Of a stretch of 64,000 nt of DNA, positions 34,457 through 48,168 are shown piece by piece; the first letter of the stretch is position 1; the number at the start of each line of letters is the position of its first letter. The notes beneath the pieces are model-generated. The model had not been told where the DNA came from and searched no databases. It saw only the letters and a list, made by a program, of their open reading frames with translations. The position numbers and the translations under genes are program-made. The stretch covers positions 14,778,064-14,842,063 of the forward strand of contig CM063259.1 in the NCBI GenBank assembly GCA_032158295.1. Reading direction: 5' to 3'. The DNA is from Pycnopodia helianthoides. Lineage: Eukaryota > Echinodermata > Asteroidea > Forcipulatida > Asteriidae.

Positions 34457-35864
34457 GTAAGTTGTGTGTTTTTTTTTAGGAGGGTCTTAATCCCCTGAAT
34501 CAAAGCTTGACTCGTCCTTTAGGCACTAGCCCCTTCCATCAGTCTCTTTTTAAAGCTTCACTCTGAGCATAGCTGACCAGGCCTCGAACTTCGTGTAAAA
34601 AAAGGGCACGGCAATTTCCCCAAAATGAAGGGCACCCAATGAGGAAAATGTGAATTTGTATTGGAGGTTTTTAAGGGCACCCACAGCAATTCCACAGCAA
34701 TGGCTGTGGTGCGGTAGCGAAATTCGAGGACTGGCTGACAGCATATGGGCAAACCAGGGGTCCTTTTCAACAGCTTTTGCTAGAACCCATCGCTGTGAAG
34801 GAGGTACTGGGAGGTGGGGGGGGGGGGGTTGAGGGACGAGGGACAGAGTCCCCTGACAAGGTGCTTATAATGCCTGCCCCCTCAAACAAAAATGAGAAAT
34901 GATTTCCTTTTCATGGTATTTTTTTAAATTTTACCGTGCTTATATCAAATTAAAAAAACATATTTGTTTCTGTGACTTCTGGCAATGCATTGATTTATTT
35001 GGTCTGTGTCTGTATCATGTTGACTCATTATGGTTTGAGGGGGGTTACAACAGATTGATTTTTGCCATCTGCTTGAGCCAATCAGACGGTCAGCAACCTG
35101 ACCAGTTTCATGGATGAATCGATAAACCTTGCTTCGTCTTATGTGCCTTTTCCATGACTCAGCTAGGTCTCTTCTGATTGGTCAAAATCAGATGATATTG
35201 ATGTACATATCCTAAGAATGCTTGAATTGCTAAAAGTGTGGACACATCTTGATTTGGATAACTGTTCTGATTGGTCTGAAGTTGATATATTATATTCCTA
35301 AAACATGGATGACTGATCTGATTGGTTGAAAGCTTTGACACAATCATCCCAAACGGCTTTTGATTGGTTGAAAGTTTCTCTCTGATTGGTCATGAGTGCA
35401 AGGTCACATTATTCAAGAATTTTATTTCTTATCAAAGTATAAATTTCATAAGTGTTTTTTTTTTCGGCTGAACTGAACCCGTCCATTGGATCAAGCGATC
35501 TGACATAAACTTAAATCTAAATGCTAATGTGGCGTTCATGTATAATGAACGAATCAAAACAACATTTCGTGGAATAAAAACATATGCAAGGAAGCCTCAA
35601 TCATTTACAGGGGATTGCTTGAAGTCAAGGCATGATGAATTAAACCAAACTAAATGAAAGGAAGTGCTTTAAATGCAAAGCTTAACAAACATAGAACTAT
35701 TTTGGTGTACATATATATAGAACGATTTGAATTTAGATTTTTTTAAACAAAGGGTTGTTTTGCAACATATTACTGTGCCGTAAAGCAGAATTTTTTTCAC
35801 AATTTTTCTTGGGGGATGAGGTCAGCTTAGTTAGTGTTTTTTCTTTCTTTCTCCCTTTCACCTC

Positions 35865-36045
35865 TTTGGACCCGGTTCGAATCCCACCTCAGACCGGAGC
35901 CTTGCATGTGGATTGGGGTTTTCAGTCCCTACCAGATTGTGTGGGTTTTTCCCGTTTGGGTTTTTCTCCCACAGAACATTCCTTCACCATCTTCTGCAAT
36001 TCATCCTGTTGTCGGCACTTGCCCTGTTGATCGTGTAATAATATA
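35865..36045 (+). repeat. Fragment of a tRNA-derived SINE (B box and body)
   Basis: cccggttcgaatcccacctc carries a perfect B box. The following cagtccctaccagattgtgt and gggtttttctcccacaga resemble a central domain common in echinoderm and cnidarian SINEs, from memory. The A-box half is missing. Confidence 0.5.
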
Positions 36046-37198
36046 AAATAAAATTTTAAAATGTTAAGAACATGTTATTTTTGCTCTTTTGATAAATTAA
36101 GCCGTCATATTTATGTTTAAGGCCAGTGGAGGCATTCGCTTAAAATCTACCCCACTGTCTGTCACTTACTACAAACAAACTGACTTTTTAATATTAATTT
36201 GATTTGCTGTGTATGCTTTTTTTCTGACAACATCACACTGTACTGCACTTGTTCAATTCATCCTCATGCATTCCAACATCCTCCCCAAAACCAAATTAAA
36301 ATTGACTTTTTTATAAATTGACTTCCAGAAAATTGACTTTTAAGAAATTAACCATCAATTTCTTTTCCTTGAAGTAGAGTTGTGTCCTACTGGAAATTGA
36401 TTAACCTTACGCGACATTCTCTCTCCTGTTCTTTTGTGAGATTTTACCTCTTGTATCAAAGTGTTCCAGAGGTGATAAAAACTGCAATATTAATTTCTTG
36501 TTTAATCTGATTACTAAACAAAAGTGAATCAATATTGATAAAAGGCAATTTGATTTACTAACTCCCCAAGACATTGCTTTTATGATTTTTTGTTTGCAAG
36601 GACCTTGTCAGTTAGATTAGATCAGTTAACTTCAATGAGATTTTCAAAGAGGCTGGCTAAAAAAAAATTGACAGATTCCTTCTTTTGTGAATGAAATCAT
36701 CGCAGGAGAACATTTGATGATGAAAAGCAAAGGTTTTTGATGAAATTCAATCTTCAAAGTTGATTTCTGTAAAAATGGGTTGCACAAGCAAATCAAGAAT
36801 TAGACTTGTTATTCGTCAGATCATAAGGGGAACAATAATTTCTGATAAAAAAAGGAACTTCTATTTGGACGTGTTTTGAGTATTTAAATTTAACGGTACC
36901 CTGTCAACAAAATAAACGTTCTAAAATGGCAAGATCAAATTTCTCCTCAAAACGAACAAACACAAAGCGGAAAAAATAACCCACAGGCTTATAACTTCTA
37001 CAAAAGTAAAGACTGCATCAGTGCTATAAGAAAAAAACAAACTCTGCAACCCATCCGGACAAGCTTAATGTTGTTGCTGAGGATATTGCCTGTGGGTATA
37101 CAACCCCCTCACAAAGGAACGATCAATAGGAAGGGTGATAATTGTGAGTCTTGGAGAATGACATCATCATACATTCCTCCTCATCATCTTGTCACTGT

Positions 37199-37200
<2 letters not shown>

Positions 37201-37234
<34 letters not shown>
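37201..37234 (+). repeat. (CT)n microsatellite
   Basis: About 15 uninterrupted CT units after ctctactctc. Confidence 0.95.
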
Positions 37235-37236
<2 letters not shown>

Positions 37237-37533
37237 CGTTTTCATTTTTTCCCCTCCATGTTCCTTACAAGACTCGGGGTGTATTTTTTTTTTTTTTTTT
37301 CAACTTCACTCTCAGTCATAAAGGAAGTGATGATGTTTAAAATGTGATGGAAAAAGTCACTTTGAATTGAGCAAGAGCACACAGGTCTTTGGAGCTTAGA
37401 ACTTCCGGATCATCACTTTCCATTCAAGATGAACTCAATGTTGTGACATTAACACCTACACATCTGACGTTGACTTACCTCTTCTTAGAGATGTTCAAGT
37501 GTTTTGTTGTTTGTAATAATCAAAAACCGAAAT

Positions 37534-37661
37534 CAGGTCGTGTCCGATTTGGTGGCTATAGTTTCGGCTACGGCGAGGCTGGATCGCGTGTCATCACGCG
37601 CTGAAGTATAGGACATCCTTAAAAACAGCACCCTTAGCAACAGTTATAAGCCTAGCCACAG
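37534..37661. mobile_element. Small palindromic MITE, copy 2
   Basis: Left end tcgtgtccgatttggtggct, interior gtataggacatcctt and cccttagcaacagtt as in copy 3. The right arm is eroded. Confidence 0.6.
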
Positions 37662-38354
37662 TCGCTCTCAACTCTCTTTCTTCAACTTCCGAAAACAAAA
37701 CATACTCCAACGTTTTTTAATCGTACAAACAGAAAAAAATACCCCAACATTTTAACCTCATAAAAATCACTTCACAGTCCGTGTACAAATCCCAGTAGGG
37801 ATTTGGCGTGCCTTGGTAAATAGGGCTGTGCAAATAACTTGAGAATCGACCAATATTGAATTCCTTTCACCTGGATTGTATGGGAGGAATTTCCGCCTCT
37901 CTCTTTCTCTCAAGAAACACTTGCGTCAAAGTTTTCAGGGCTCTCTGAGACCGGGGAAAGGGTCTTTGCACTTTTATTACAGAATCATAAAAGGATTTTC
38001 TTTGTAGGAACAGCATCTTATTAGCCCCCTCCCCCCGCCGCGCCCCCGCCCCCGCCCAGGCTGAAGTAAAAGATTCTTGAAAGTAATGCTGGAGGTTTTC
38101 CTTTCAGTGCTGCCGATGAGACACTTAATCCTTGTCTAGTTAAATGACAACCCAGAAAACCATCTCTGATCGAATTTGAAACCGGGCTCTTTTTTTTTAT
38201 TATTTAATTCCGCAATATGAATTTTTATCACATGCTGTCAAAGTCTCTAAGTATTGCTCGCTTGGACGCAATTGCTGTTCCAGTTAGTTGCCTGAATTGT
38301 GCCAGAAACTGGGGAAGAGGGGGGGGGGGTGGTTGATACTGGAAATGGGAATAA

Positions 38355-38747
38355 TTAAAGGAACATTACAGAATTGGTTTTTGCTAACAAAACAGTTTCT
38401 GGCAGTGTAAGCACTTTCTGTAATCCACCATATACATAAACTGAGAAACCTGTAGAAGTTTGAGATCGATCGGCCATCTGAGTCACGAGAAAATAGTGAG
38501 AAACCGATTACACATTTGCATGAAATGGTATAGATTCAAAAAATGAATAAAACGCTCACTGAGCGATAAACTCCAACCGGAAAATTGGTTTATTTATTTC
38601 TCATCAAATATGGTGTTTCAGACAGAAATATTTCAAGGGATGCTTTCTACTATCATCATCATTAGACCGTGTAAGTTTTATGTAAATCTGTGATCAAAAA
38701 GTATATTTTACAAATTTTTTCTTACCAATTCTGTAATGTTCCTTTAA
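38355..38747. mobile_element. TTAA-bounded MITE, family A, copy 3
   Basis: 393 bp, same ends and orientation as the other family A copies. Confidence 0.9.
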
Positions 38748-41700
38748 GGGGGGTGGGGTAGAGTAAGATAAAAGTAGTAGTCAGCAACGATGGTTAGAAG
38801 ACAGCAGCTAAAGTAGCTTAAGGCATACATGAAGAGGAAATTGTTTGGGAAGTATTTCGTTATTCTGGAATCCAAATTCAAACTGGTCAGCGAATGCGTT
38901 GATGTAACTTGGCTACAGGGCTTTGAGAAATTTGTGGATAAATGAGACTGTCTTTAAAGCATTTGTTGGCAGAAATGCATTGGTCATTTCAACTAAATTT
39001 CCTTCTCCAGTAACTGGGCTGACAGAATCTCCTACCCCCCCCCCTTGTTTAGATAACAATTTTCCTGATAATAGAAACCAAAATTGTAGATTTATCCAAA
39101 TTGGATGAAGCTTTGAACGTTGAGTCATCAGAAGGATTGGGATATCACCCTCTGTAGTGAAATGACAAATCCGTCTTCATATGAACACTTGAAGAATAGC
39201 ACAGATGAAATAACCTGGTTTCCTTATAAAGATCTTATCGTTTGAGGTTTTCAGGCCCTGCAGCATCTTAAAGATACGCGCTCATTTCTAGTACTTTGGT
39301 TTAAAGTCACTTTGCGAGCACGGTAGACACAATTTAGTAGTGTTATACCAGTTACTATTATCATGCTATGATTTCTCTGTAAATCTGAAGAAAAAAATGT
39401 CAGAAATTTTGTTTTGTTTTGAACTAATATTGAGATGGATCATCAATGACCAACTCTCAGCATTTCATTGTCTCTTCTGATAACATTTTAAAGTAGACTA
39501 ATTTGGCAGGATTTTTTGTCCTCTAAAGATTGATGGACTTATGTAAGAAGATGCATGAGAATAGGAATTTAAGAAAAAAAAGAACTTCAGTCTACAAATA
39601 ATGAAATATCTGAATGGAAAAATTACGATTGGATTTGTTTTTAAGTGAACCGTTGAGTCCTTTGAGTTACTGATTTTTTTCTTCTTCACAAAATTCACAT
39701 TTATGATGAGTTGTCAAGGTCACTGTATAAGTAGTCTGTACTGTAATATCACACTTTGCTAAGCAATTCAAGATTAACACACATCTGAGGTTCAATCTTA
39801 GGAAATTTCTTAAAATTTAAAGCCATCAAAATATGTCTTTAACATATTCTTGTAATAAATGCCACGTCCACCTCTTCAGCCTTTTTTTTCTTCTTCATAT
39901 TTCGAACAATCAAATTTCATTCTAGAATAATGCGTCTTCCGTCTTCAACTCCCATTTCATGCACACTTTACGCGCCACATTTTTGTACTAATTGAAGTCT
40001 GCTATAGAAGTATTTTTTTTCCCCCCTGAAACTGTGCCATAGAAGAATAGAAATCATGCTGAAAAAGATTGCCATGGCGATTCCATTAAGTCATGGCCGC
40101 AAGAAATTTCGGAAACATCTCCCCCCCCCTCCCTTGAGTCGATTGACAGTAAAGGAAGTAGTGTTATAATAGCCTCTTAGGCTTGTACCAGTGCGGGGGG
40201 AAAAAACTCCCCGGTCGTCCGGCCGGCCCGTATGCAAAGAAACACAGCGTTCCCTTTTCCCTGACGTGTATCACATTTATGGATCGTCAACTCCCCAATG
40301 TCTTAGAGACGGTTAATGGAGACCCACTTGACTCTTCTACCCAGGAATCAGTTACCCTCTCGGTGGACTCTCCTCCTGTGGGAGGCTTTTGACTTTGCGC
40401 CTCCTCGTACATCCATGTACATACTTGTACAAGCTTGATTTGATTTATGTGCATATGATTGAAGTACCTATAGGTGTCTCAGCAGGTGTCTCATCTTTTG
40501 TATAACATCTAGCTTGTGTCTTACTTTTAGTTGAAGTCTTCCAAACGAGAGATGATACGAATAGTGATTGATAGCCCCTTTTTTTAGTAATCACAAATTC
40601 AGTTTGTTTTTCTTAGGCACCCCCATTGTAAAAAAAAAAATTTCCTTAGAGCTAGATCGTGTAAACAATGTATTCTGAATTTAAAAAAAACAAAACAAAA
40701 ACAAAAACAAAAAAACACAATCATGCTGAATCCTGAGATTGTATGGATATGAGAAGAAGAAGAAAAAACCCAGTATTTGACAAAATAAAACATAAAGCAG
40801 TGGCATAATAGAACATTTTTAAGTGGTATTTAGCGTTTTATCCAATACTTTGTAACATTAACAATTCATAATTAAGCCTGTCAAATTCCTGAAAGTCACG
40901 TCTTAAAATAATGTCCAGAATTCATTAAATGGGCCACTTTCACGGTCATCTTCGTCTCCATCTTATTGGGTTTTACCCATCTCCATACGAAGACTCCTCC
41001 GTGATGACTTCTTGCCCTCATAACAAACCGAGCAGTGAATGTTTTTTCTGAGACGCATCTAGCGTTTCTCCTCCTCGGGGCAAGATTCGTTCCTTCACAC
41101 TGGCGTCTTCTATTCAACACAGTCGTAAGATGCCGGCAGCGGGTGCGGGTTTGAGTTTCTTCGCTGGAAACTTAGCATCTTAGAGATAGCTTTAATTGGA
41201 TGCTGGTGACTGGACAAGTAGAGCAGTGCCTGTCATAGCGTTGGGACTGGAGAGCCAGCAGGGTCCTAATTTCGTGGTGCTTGCTTACTGTAGAATGCTG
41301 TACTCGCGGACCTTTAGAATCGCATGCTTTTTTGACAAGGCGCTGTAAGCGAAGATTTCTGTGGTCAGCAGTGCCGTGAAATTGCGCCCACATGCCTTGG
41401 ATGGGTTAAATTTTAAGGACCATGTCGCACTGGGCAGTTTACAAGGCAACCAGTTCCAGTCAATCTCAAAGAAGAAAAAGACCATTTATATTTCAATTTT
41501 GTTTTCAATTTCTCGGGGACAGTTAAAGATGCAGTAAAGAAAAGGATCTCCTTTTGCAAATTGAAGTGTTCCATTTTGCACGCAGTGGAGTCGCCTCCGA
41601 GTTGCCTGTAAAAAAAATGGCTAGGTCTATAAAAGATTGCAATGCGTTTACTGGTACAGCACACACAGCATGACAACTCTGCATACTGTGCTAGCTTTGT

Positions 41701-43549
41701 GTGATGCATGCTTTGTGATTAAGAAATGTAATTTTTGACACTATAACCCTCACCCTATATCACAATAGTGATGTTTAAGTGTAGACACTGGGCCTATTTA
41801 TAACAAAGGTCACCCGCAGACACGAGCTGTTTTGATGCTGATGCTGCAAGATGTTGTATTGATTCTCTTTATGTGAGGAATCAATTTAAAAAAAAAAAAA
41901 AGAGAAGACGTCTTCGCTTTCAGTAGATTCTGTTTGTTTATTAGATATTCTTCATGACTTTATTTACATGTATTCTTTTTATTCACATTGTTGAAAAATG
42001 ATGTCGAACATTATTTTCTCTGTTGATGAGTAAAGATGTGAATTGTAAAAATGATGATAACTCTGATAAAAATATCCGTAATAATAATTTCATCTGTTTG
42101 TGAAATAGATAACCAGACTATGATCTTTTGGATTGCTTACACAGTTTTTCTTGAAAATGACATTTCAGATGGAATTACTTTTTTGGGGTCTGTTCCTTTC
42201 CCTAGGTCTACATTGTCTTTTTATCCTGTCTCTGTTTTCTCACAATCTCACTCGTTTGCTGTTCTTTTCTCTCGAGTTACAGAGATCAGCTTTCATCCTC
42301 AATTCCCTCTCACATCCCCCCGATCTTATTTGATCACCTCTTACTAAGAAAAAAACAATCCATGCTATATTCCTTGTCTCCGGTTCACTGTTAGTCTTGT
42401 TGTTCACCGTTCTCAGCGTGCATTAACGTACATCGGAATGTATGTATACCCACACGTACACTCCATTACAACCAACATTTACTCAGCTAAATCAAATAGC
42501 CCAATTCCTTTGGTTGGCTGGCATTACCTCACCCACAGGCAGATGACACACCTCTCCAAGTTTTGTTTAATACTCCGTTAGGATCTATGAGACTCCCCAC
42601 CCCCCCCCCTCCTCCCAAGGCGATAGAATTTCACAGGTTCTGTATCGGATGGTTTTTGTAAGGGGGGGGGGAGGCCCTCTAGTTGTTGGCCGCGAGCTAC
42701 CGGTTATTTCTTCTAATGAAGTTAGCGTCTCCAGTCAGCGCTTTTAATAGACACGTATAAATCTTCGGGGAGACTCATAATCCACACTAGATTGGCAAGT
42801 GAGATACTCTTAACTAGCTTAATTAGATCTCCTGACCGTCGCCTGGGTTGGGCTCCCCCCTCCAGGCCGGCTTGTGGACTCTCGCTCTCTCTCCTCTTGT
42901 GGATGTTTGCCAACACCCCGCCCGGCTGCGCCGCAAAACTTCTGTCGGCCGATGGAAGGATAAACAAAAATACTTCAATTTGGGGTAACTTGATTTTGGT
43001 AACGTTTATCTATAAAGGGTTTGTGCGCTGGTGTGTGCGGTCTCGAGAGGAACCTATATACCATCAATCTGATAAACAACGATTAAGGCATGTTGGTTCT
43101 TCTACTTGGCTCCTAAGTATTCCCTCAGCCTCCCCGACAAAACATTGTAACGTAGAACAGGATTATGAGGACGGGGAGGAAGGCGGTGTTTTACACGGAG
43201 CTAAGATATTTATGGGGAAGCGAATTTTGTTCCGAAACCTTTTTAGCAATTAGAATCGATGGGACTTGATTATAAATATTAACTAGTCATGTTTCGGATG
43301 TGTGCAGGTGAAGGTGGATTATTTCTCTTTTATCTTTCATATAGACTGCCTTGACGTTAAACATCCATCAAACACAAATTGAGTGTTTGGATTATTTTGT
43401 GACGTTTATTAAACCGGCTCTTTCTTGAAAGTAAACATCTTCTCTTAACGAAGAGTGTTGACTTGAGCTTAAAGGCCACACCTAAAGACTATAAACCTAT
43501 ACATGTCTCAAAAACTCTGAGGCGTATTTGTGGACATTTCTTGACTGAA

Positions 43550-43722
43550 AAACCCAGTTCATACTTCCTGCGAATGCGAACGAGAAGCGAGTTTTGACGC
43601 TACAAATTCGCAACGAACAATTCGCAAGGTTGAGCTAAACATTCGCAGCGAAAACAGAGCTGTGACGTCAAATTCACTTCGCATTTGCATTCGCATTAGC
43701 ATGAAGTATGAACCGTGGGTTT
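43550..43722. mobile_element. MITE of the 6666-6937 family, copy 2
   Basis: Ends acccagttcatacttcctgc and gcatgaagtatgaaccgtgg. It contains a single aattcgcaacgaacaattcg where the first copy has an eight-fold array. Confidence 0.78.
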
Positions 43723-44283
43723 TAGTCATAGTTGTTACACCCATGAATCCGGACTAAGCAGATGTTTTGTTAAATTGCGGGAATGTCTTTCCATTGTTTG
43801 AGCCTACATTACTAACGAGCAGATGCTGCCGTTCAAGCCATTGTTGTGTCACAGCTGTTAAGAGTGGTTGCCTAGCAACAAAATACAGCTGTTACTCCAG
43901 CAGATTGCTTCTTTTGTCGGCATTCAGTTGTTCACGAAATTGCCACTAATTATCTGTAAAGTGTGTGGTCTTTTTCAAATAATACACTGGTCGAACGGTT
44001 GCTGTAGGGAAAGTTAATATTTTTCAGCCCACATTAGCGGTGAGATAAACAGAACTGTGATGCACACTTCATATGCCAATTTTTGTCCCTAAAACTGCTC
44101 CTTGATTGAGAGATTTGGCCCAGGTTGTTTGTTATTTGATAGTGACAGACAATAAAGGAATTACAGTCAGGTCTGACATACATGCAGAAATCCCTGACAA
44201 AACATATAAACCATTTTTTTGTTTTCTCAAAAAAATAATGCGATGACCCAAATTTGATAAAGTTGGTATTTTGGTGTGTTTAT

Positions 44284-44690
44284 TTAAGGTGGTGTCATGG
44301 ATTGTTTTTTGTTTTTTCAACGTAATGCTGATTTCTAAGCCAAATTATCAATAAATATACCGTACAATAAAAGTCACCTGTGAAAGCTACAGCTGGTACG
44401 TGTCTACTTGTTGAGAAAACAGCGAACTGTCACTGTATTTTCATCAAGAATGTTCAATCCATCCACGTTTAGGGGTACCAACCACACCTTTGGCCAGCAT
44501 TCACAAATGGACACCACTGAAATGTGAATTTCCAGAAGTCACCTGATGGTATTCTTCGGAGATTCAGGTGTTTTTTTTTTTTGGAGGGGGGTATTGATTT
44601 CTAATCGAAGAGGCCATCTTCAGATGAAATAATCTTGCAGGATGCTTACTGTCAAAACCATTTTTCTAACAAGTAGGCTTTCAGATTAAT
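44284..44690. mobile_element. TTAA-bounded MITE, family D, copy 2 (opposite orientation, one end eroded)
   Basis: It starts TTAAGGTGGTGTCATGGATT. The interior words ctacttgttgagaaaacagc, cgtttaggggtaccaaccac and gcattcacaaatggacacca are complementary to family D copy 1. The right end fades into an (ATT)n run. Confidence 0.65.
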
Positions 44691-45271
44691 TATTATTATT
44701 ATTATTATTTATTCAGCCATTTCAACAATACATGACAATACAAAAAATACTTCCAGATGGGCTAGGAGAAACAAAAGCAAAATAATTACTGTGGTCCATA
44801 GACCTGCCCCCCACATCTGGTTGTAATACAAGTAATAAAACGAGTAATAAAATATGTATAAAGCAATTCATGTACAAAAAGAAAGGAAAGTTAACTATAA
44901 ATAAAACATGTCTATGTACATCAAAATTTGGCAACTGAAACAAAAAATAATATAAAGCATGGACTATTTGAGATAGAACAGTTAATTACGATAAAAAATT
45001 AAAGAAAAAATAAAATAAAAGATAAAAATTACATAGTTTTTGTCCGGGCACAATACCATAAGGCTCTTCCCTTAAAAACTTGAGTTTGGGAATGAATTAA
45101 CACTTCCAGAAACCATAGAGGTTTTTTTAAGCCTTCGAACATTTACTCAAAAACCATGCCAATATATGTAACCTTTACACTGAAAAAAGAAGAAGAAGGA
45201 AATAATCCTATGAAGTTTTTTGTTTAAAGATTCTCATACATGTTTATTGGAAACAGGTGTTATGACTAACA

Positions 45272-45522
45272 GGGCCCAATTTCATGGCTCTGCTTACCGC
45301 CGAATTCTGCGCTTGCGGTGACCATTCTCCGCTTACTGTTCAAGCGCCGAATTTCTGCGCTAGCTGTGTAAGCGTAGAATGCCTAGTAACATGGAGTACG
45401 CACGCGCACAAGCCGAAATTCCCTGCTAACCCGTGAAATACGCTTGACGTAAGCGCGGAATTCCCTGCTTCCGCAAGCGCCGATTCTTTGCTTACGGTAA
45501 GCAGAGCCATGAAATTGGGCCC
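45272..45522. mobile_element. MITE with perfect 28-bp inverted ends
   Basis: Left end 45272-45299 begins gggcccaatttcatggctct. Right end 45495-45522 is its exact reverse complement over 28 bp. The interior carries further gcgccgaat/ttcggcgc-type inverted words and is GC-rich compared with its flanks. Confidence 0.9.
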
Positions 45523-46631
45523 AGGATTGTTGCGAACGAAGAAGCCCGAATATCTGATGTCACACTTCGAGGCTCGTGAATAATGCCCGATACCACCAGC
45601 CTGACCGCATGTTGCCAGATGTACCCTTTGACCTCGCATTCATTTCACGCGAATATTCGCAGTCAACTCACACGTACATGTTACACACATTATTACATAG
45701 TGAATAAAACAACATTACATGATGTACAAACATTATGCACATGCTGCATGCAGACGATCGAAAGTGCAAGCTGACAAAATTACATCACCTCGGACCAATC
45801 ATAGCACAGATATGGAAAGCATACGTCACTGTACATTTATCCAATTGAAATCATTGTATCCAATGAAATCATCGGTGCCTGTAAGACCAGTTCCTGTCTT
45901 TATCCTTGCGGATAAAGACAGGTGACCAGTCTATGTACAAAGCTGAAAACAGGTCACACGTGAAAACATTTGAACTCAAACATTCCAGGTATAATGTGAA
46001 TTAATCTGCACTATTATAGAAACGAGTTATTTGAAACCTCTTGTCCGTAACCGATCAGCACAATGTTGCTTATTAACGAGGTATTGTAACAGCGTCGCGA
46101 AAACTCGTAATTAAATCAAGAAGAAACAATTAGGATCATCGGACGGGAATAACGTTCGGGGCTTCTGCCCTTAGACAAACCTGCTAATTGAATTCAAACT
46201 ACTGATAACACGATCAGGTTTGGCTATAGGTGGGAAACTTGCTACAAGGCAGAAGCTGCGGATCGTAGCGACGAGGGATTTGGTTAAAAGGCTCGGCTGG
46301 TAGTTTACTGGATGAGAAAACTAAGACTAAGAGAAAGAAAAAACAAAATTTACCAGGCTGAATTTCAAGAGGATCTTTACCGGTTGGCAAATATTTGCTC
46401 TTGTCGCAACAGACCAAAATTTAATGATATGAGTTGTTCAATTGGATTATTCATCTAATTTATTCCACCGAACCCCATTGGCATTTAAAAAATTTTCCCC
46501 ATAAAAGGAGAGAATAAAATGCGATAAATAAATAAAAAGGCACATCCCCTGAAGGTGATCCCTGTGCTGCCGCTTCTCAGGTTGTATCGTAAACTTGGGT
46601 GTGATCCCTGGCTATACATGGCAGTTAAAGG

Positions 46632-46800
46632 TTGTATGGCTTCTGACTGGCACCCTGAACAAAGATACTGCAAATTAGGGAGACTGCCAAGTACATAGAG
46701 CTGAGAAAGCTCAATTGGTAGAGCGCCGGCACGTTCATCCGGAGGTTGCAGGTTCAAGTCTAGCTCTAGTCAATTGTGTCTTTGTTCGACCCAAAATTGA
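46632..46800 (+). mobile_element. Asn-like tRNA SINE, diverged copy
   Basis: Leader ctgactggcaccctgaacaa, A-box region agctcaattggtagagcgcc, B-box gcaggttcaagtct and tail tcaattgtgtctttgttcga in order. Confidence 0.75.
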
Positions 46801-48168
46801 TAAATAAATATTTATGCAACTTTAAAACGAGATAACCCTGACACTCGAGGACTGCCACCCAGATCGGCCAGACAAACAAGAAAAGATTGTCAAAATCAAC
46901 CGAGTAGCCGACCCAAGAGCGCCAAAATCATCACATTCCAGAAATAGGTTACGATATAAAACTGTTTTGACACTTTCCAAAAAAAAAAAAGGTCGCCACA
47001 GTCTATGGTCTAACACTGTATAGGACCGATGAATTTCCGTCTGAATGATAAACTGACAATGCATATTCAGCAAACGAGAAATCATCATTGACTTAGAAAT
47101 CATTTTGACTTATTCATAATAAAACAGTGTGGATGAATAAGCACCACGCTAAGAGGCACCTGAGCAGAAAATTGTTGTGCTTACCAGCTGAATAAAATTG
47201 AGGTTGGAAAACATAATTTACAAGCTGGGAAATATAATGGACCATTCAACCAAAGTAGGGCACATTTTTGATGAGATTATAAACAACAACCACCCTTAAC
47301 ATATGAAGGGAAAATAATAAAATAATAAGGTTAATTAATATTTTCTTTTTATCAAGCAATTGGTAATGATAAAAATTTTAAAAATTCCCTTCAATTTTTT
47401 TGAAATGATTATTTAATATTGCAGTACAGGCGTAAAATGATACTGCAGTGTTTTCTAGATTCATTCTCTCCTATTTTGGGAGAGTATTTTACTGGCAGTG
47501 TTGTATAAACTCTCCAATTACCATGACGCCCATTACAGCTAGCTCAGTTGTCTAACCCCAAACAAAGAGTTTACAGTATCAACATTGCATTATTTGAGTT
47601 TACAGTAAAGCAATCAAACAGATTTATTTCAGGTACCGGTTGTACCACCTTGGTTTAAGTCGATAAATCCTGACGCTATCACGCTTCCTCCCCCTCGTCG
47701 TCCCTCCTGTAATGCATCAATATTTTAGCTTTCTGATAAGTCCCCGGCCATCTCTCTCTGTGTACGGGCAGATGTTCCCATCCTACCCCCATCGTTTCCT
47801 GAAGTACTCACGGCGAATGTTGATTGATCAGTGTAATGTTGATTCCGTTCTCTCTTTTTAGATGAAACTTTGTATCAAAGGATTCCTAAGTGGCCCTTTT
47901 TTTTTTCTTTTTTTTTTTCTTTTTTTTTTTTTGAATGGGGATCTTCCGATTACAGGGAAAAGCTCATCTTGGTGTCGCAACAATTTGTCTCGATATGACC
48001 TCCTCGGAGGACGAGGATTAGATGAGATTTTGATGAGAGAGAGGAATGGAGAGAGAGAGATAAGGAGGAAGAGACGACGGAGATTATTGTTATGAGAACG
48101 ATAAATAGACGCGAGATGGAACAAACGGACTGAAAACTAGAAAAAGATCAAAAGAAGATAAATTGACT

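Noticed and set aside
42792..43253. 153-codon open frame on the + strand
   Set aside because: No recognisable domain, composition tracks local GC, no splice-consistent neighbours, and it lies inside an EYS intron. Without transcript data it is best treated as chance.
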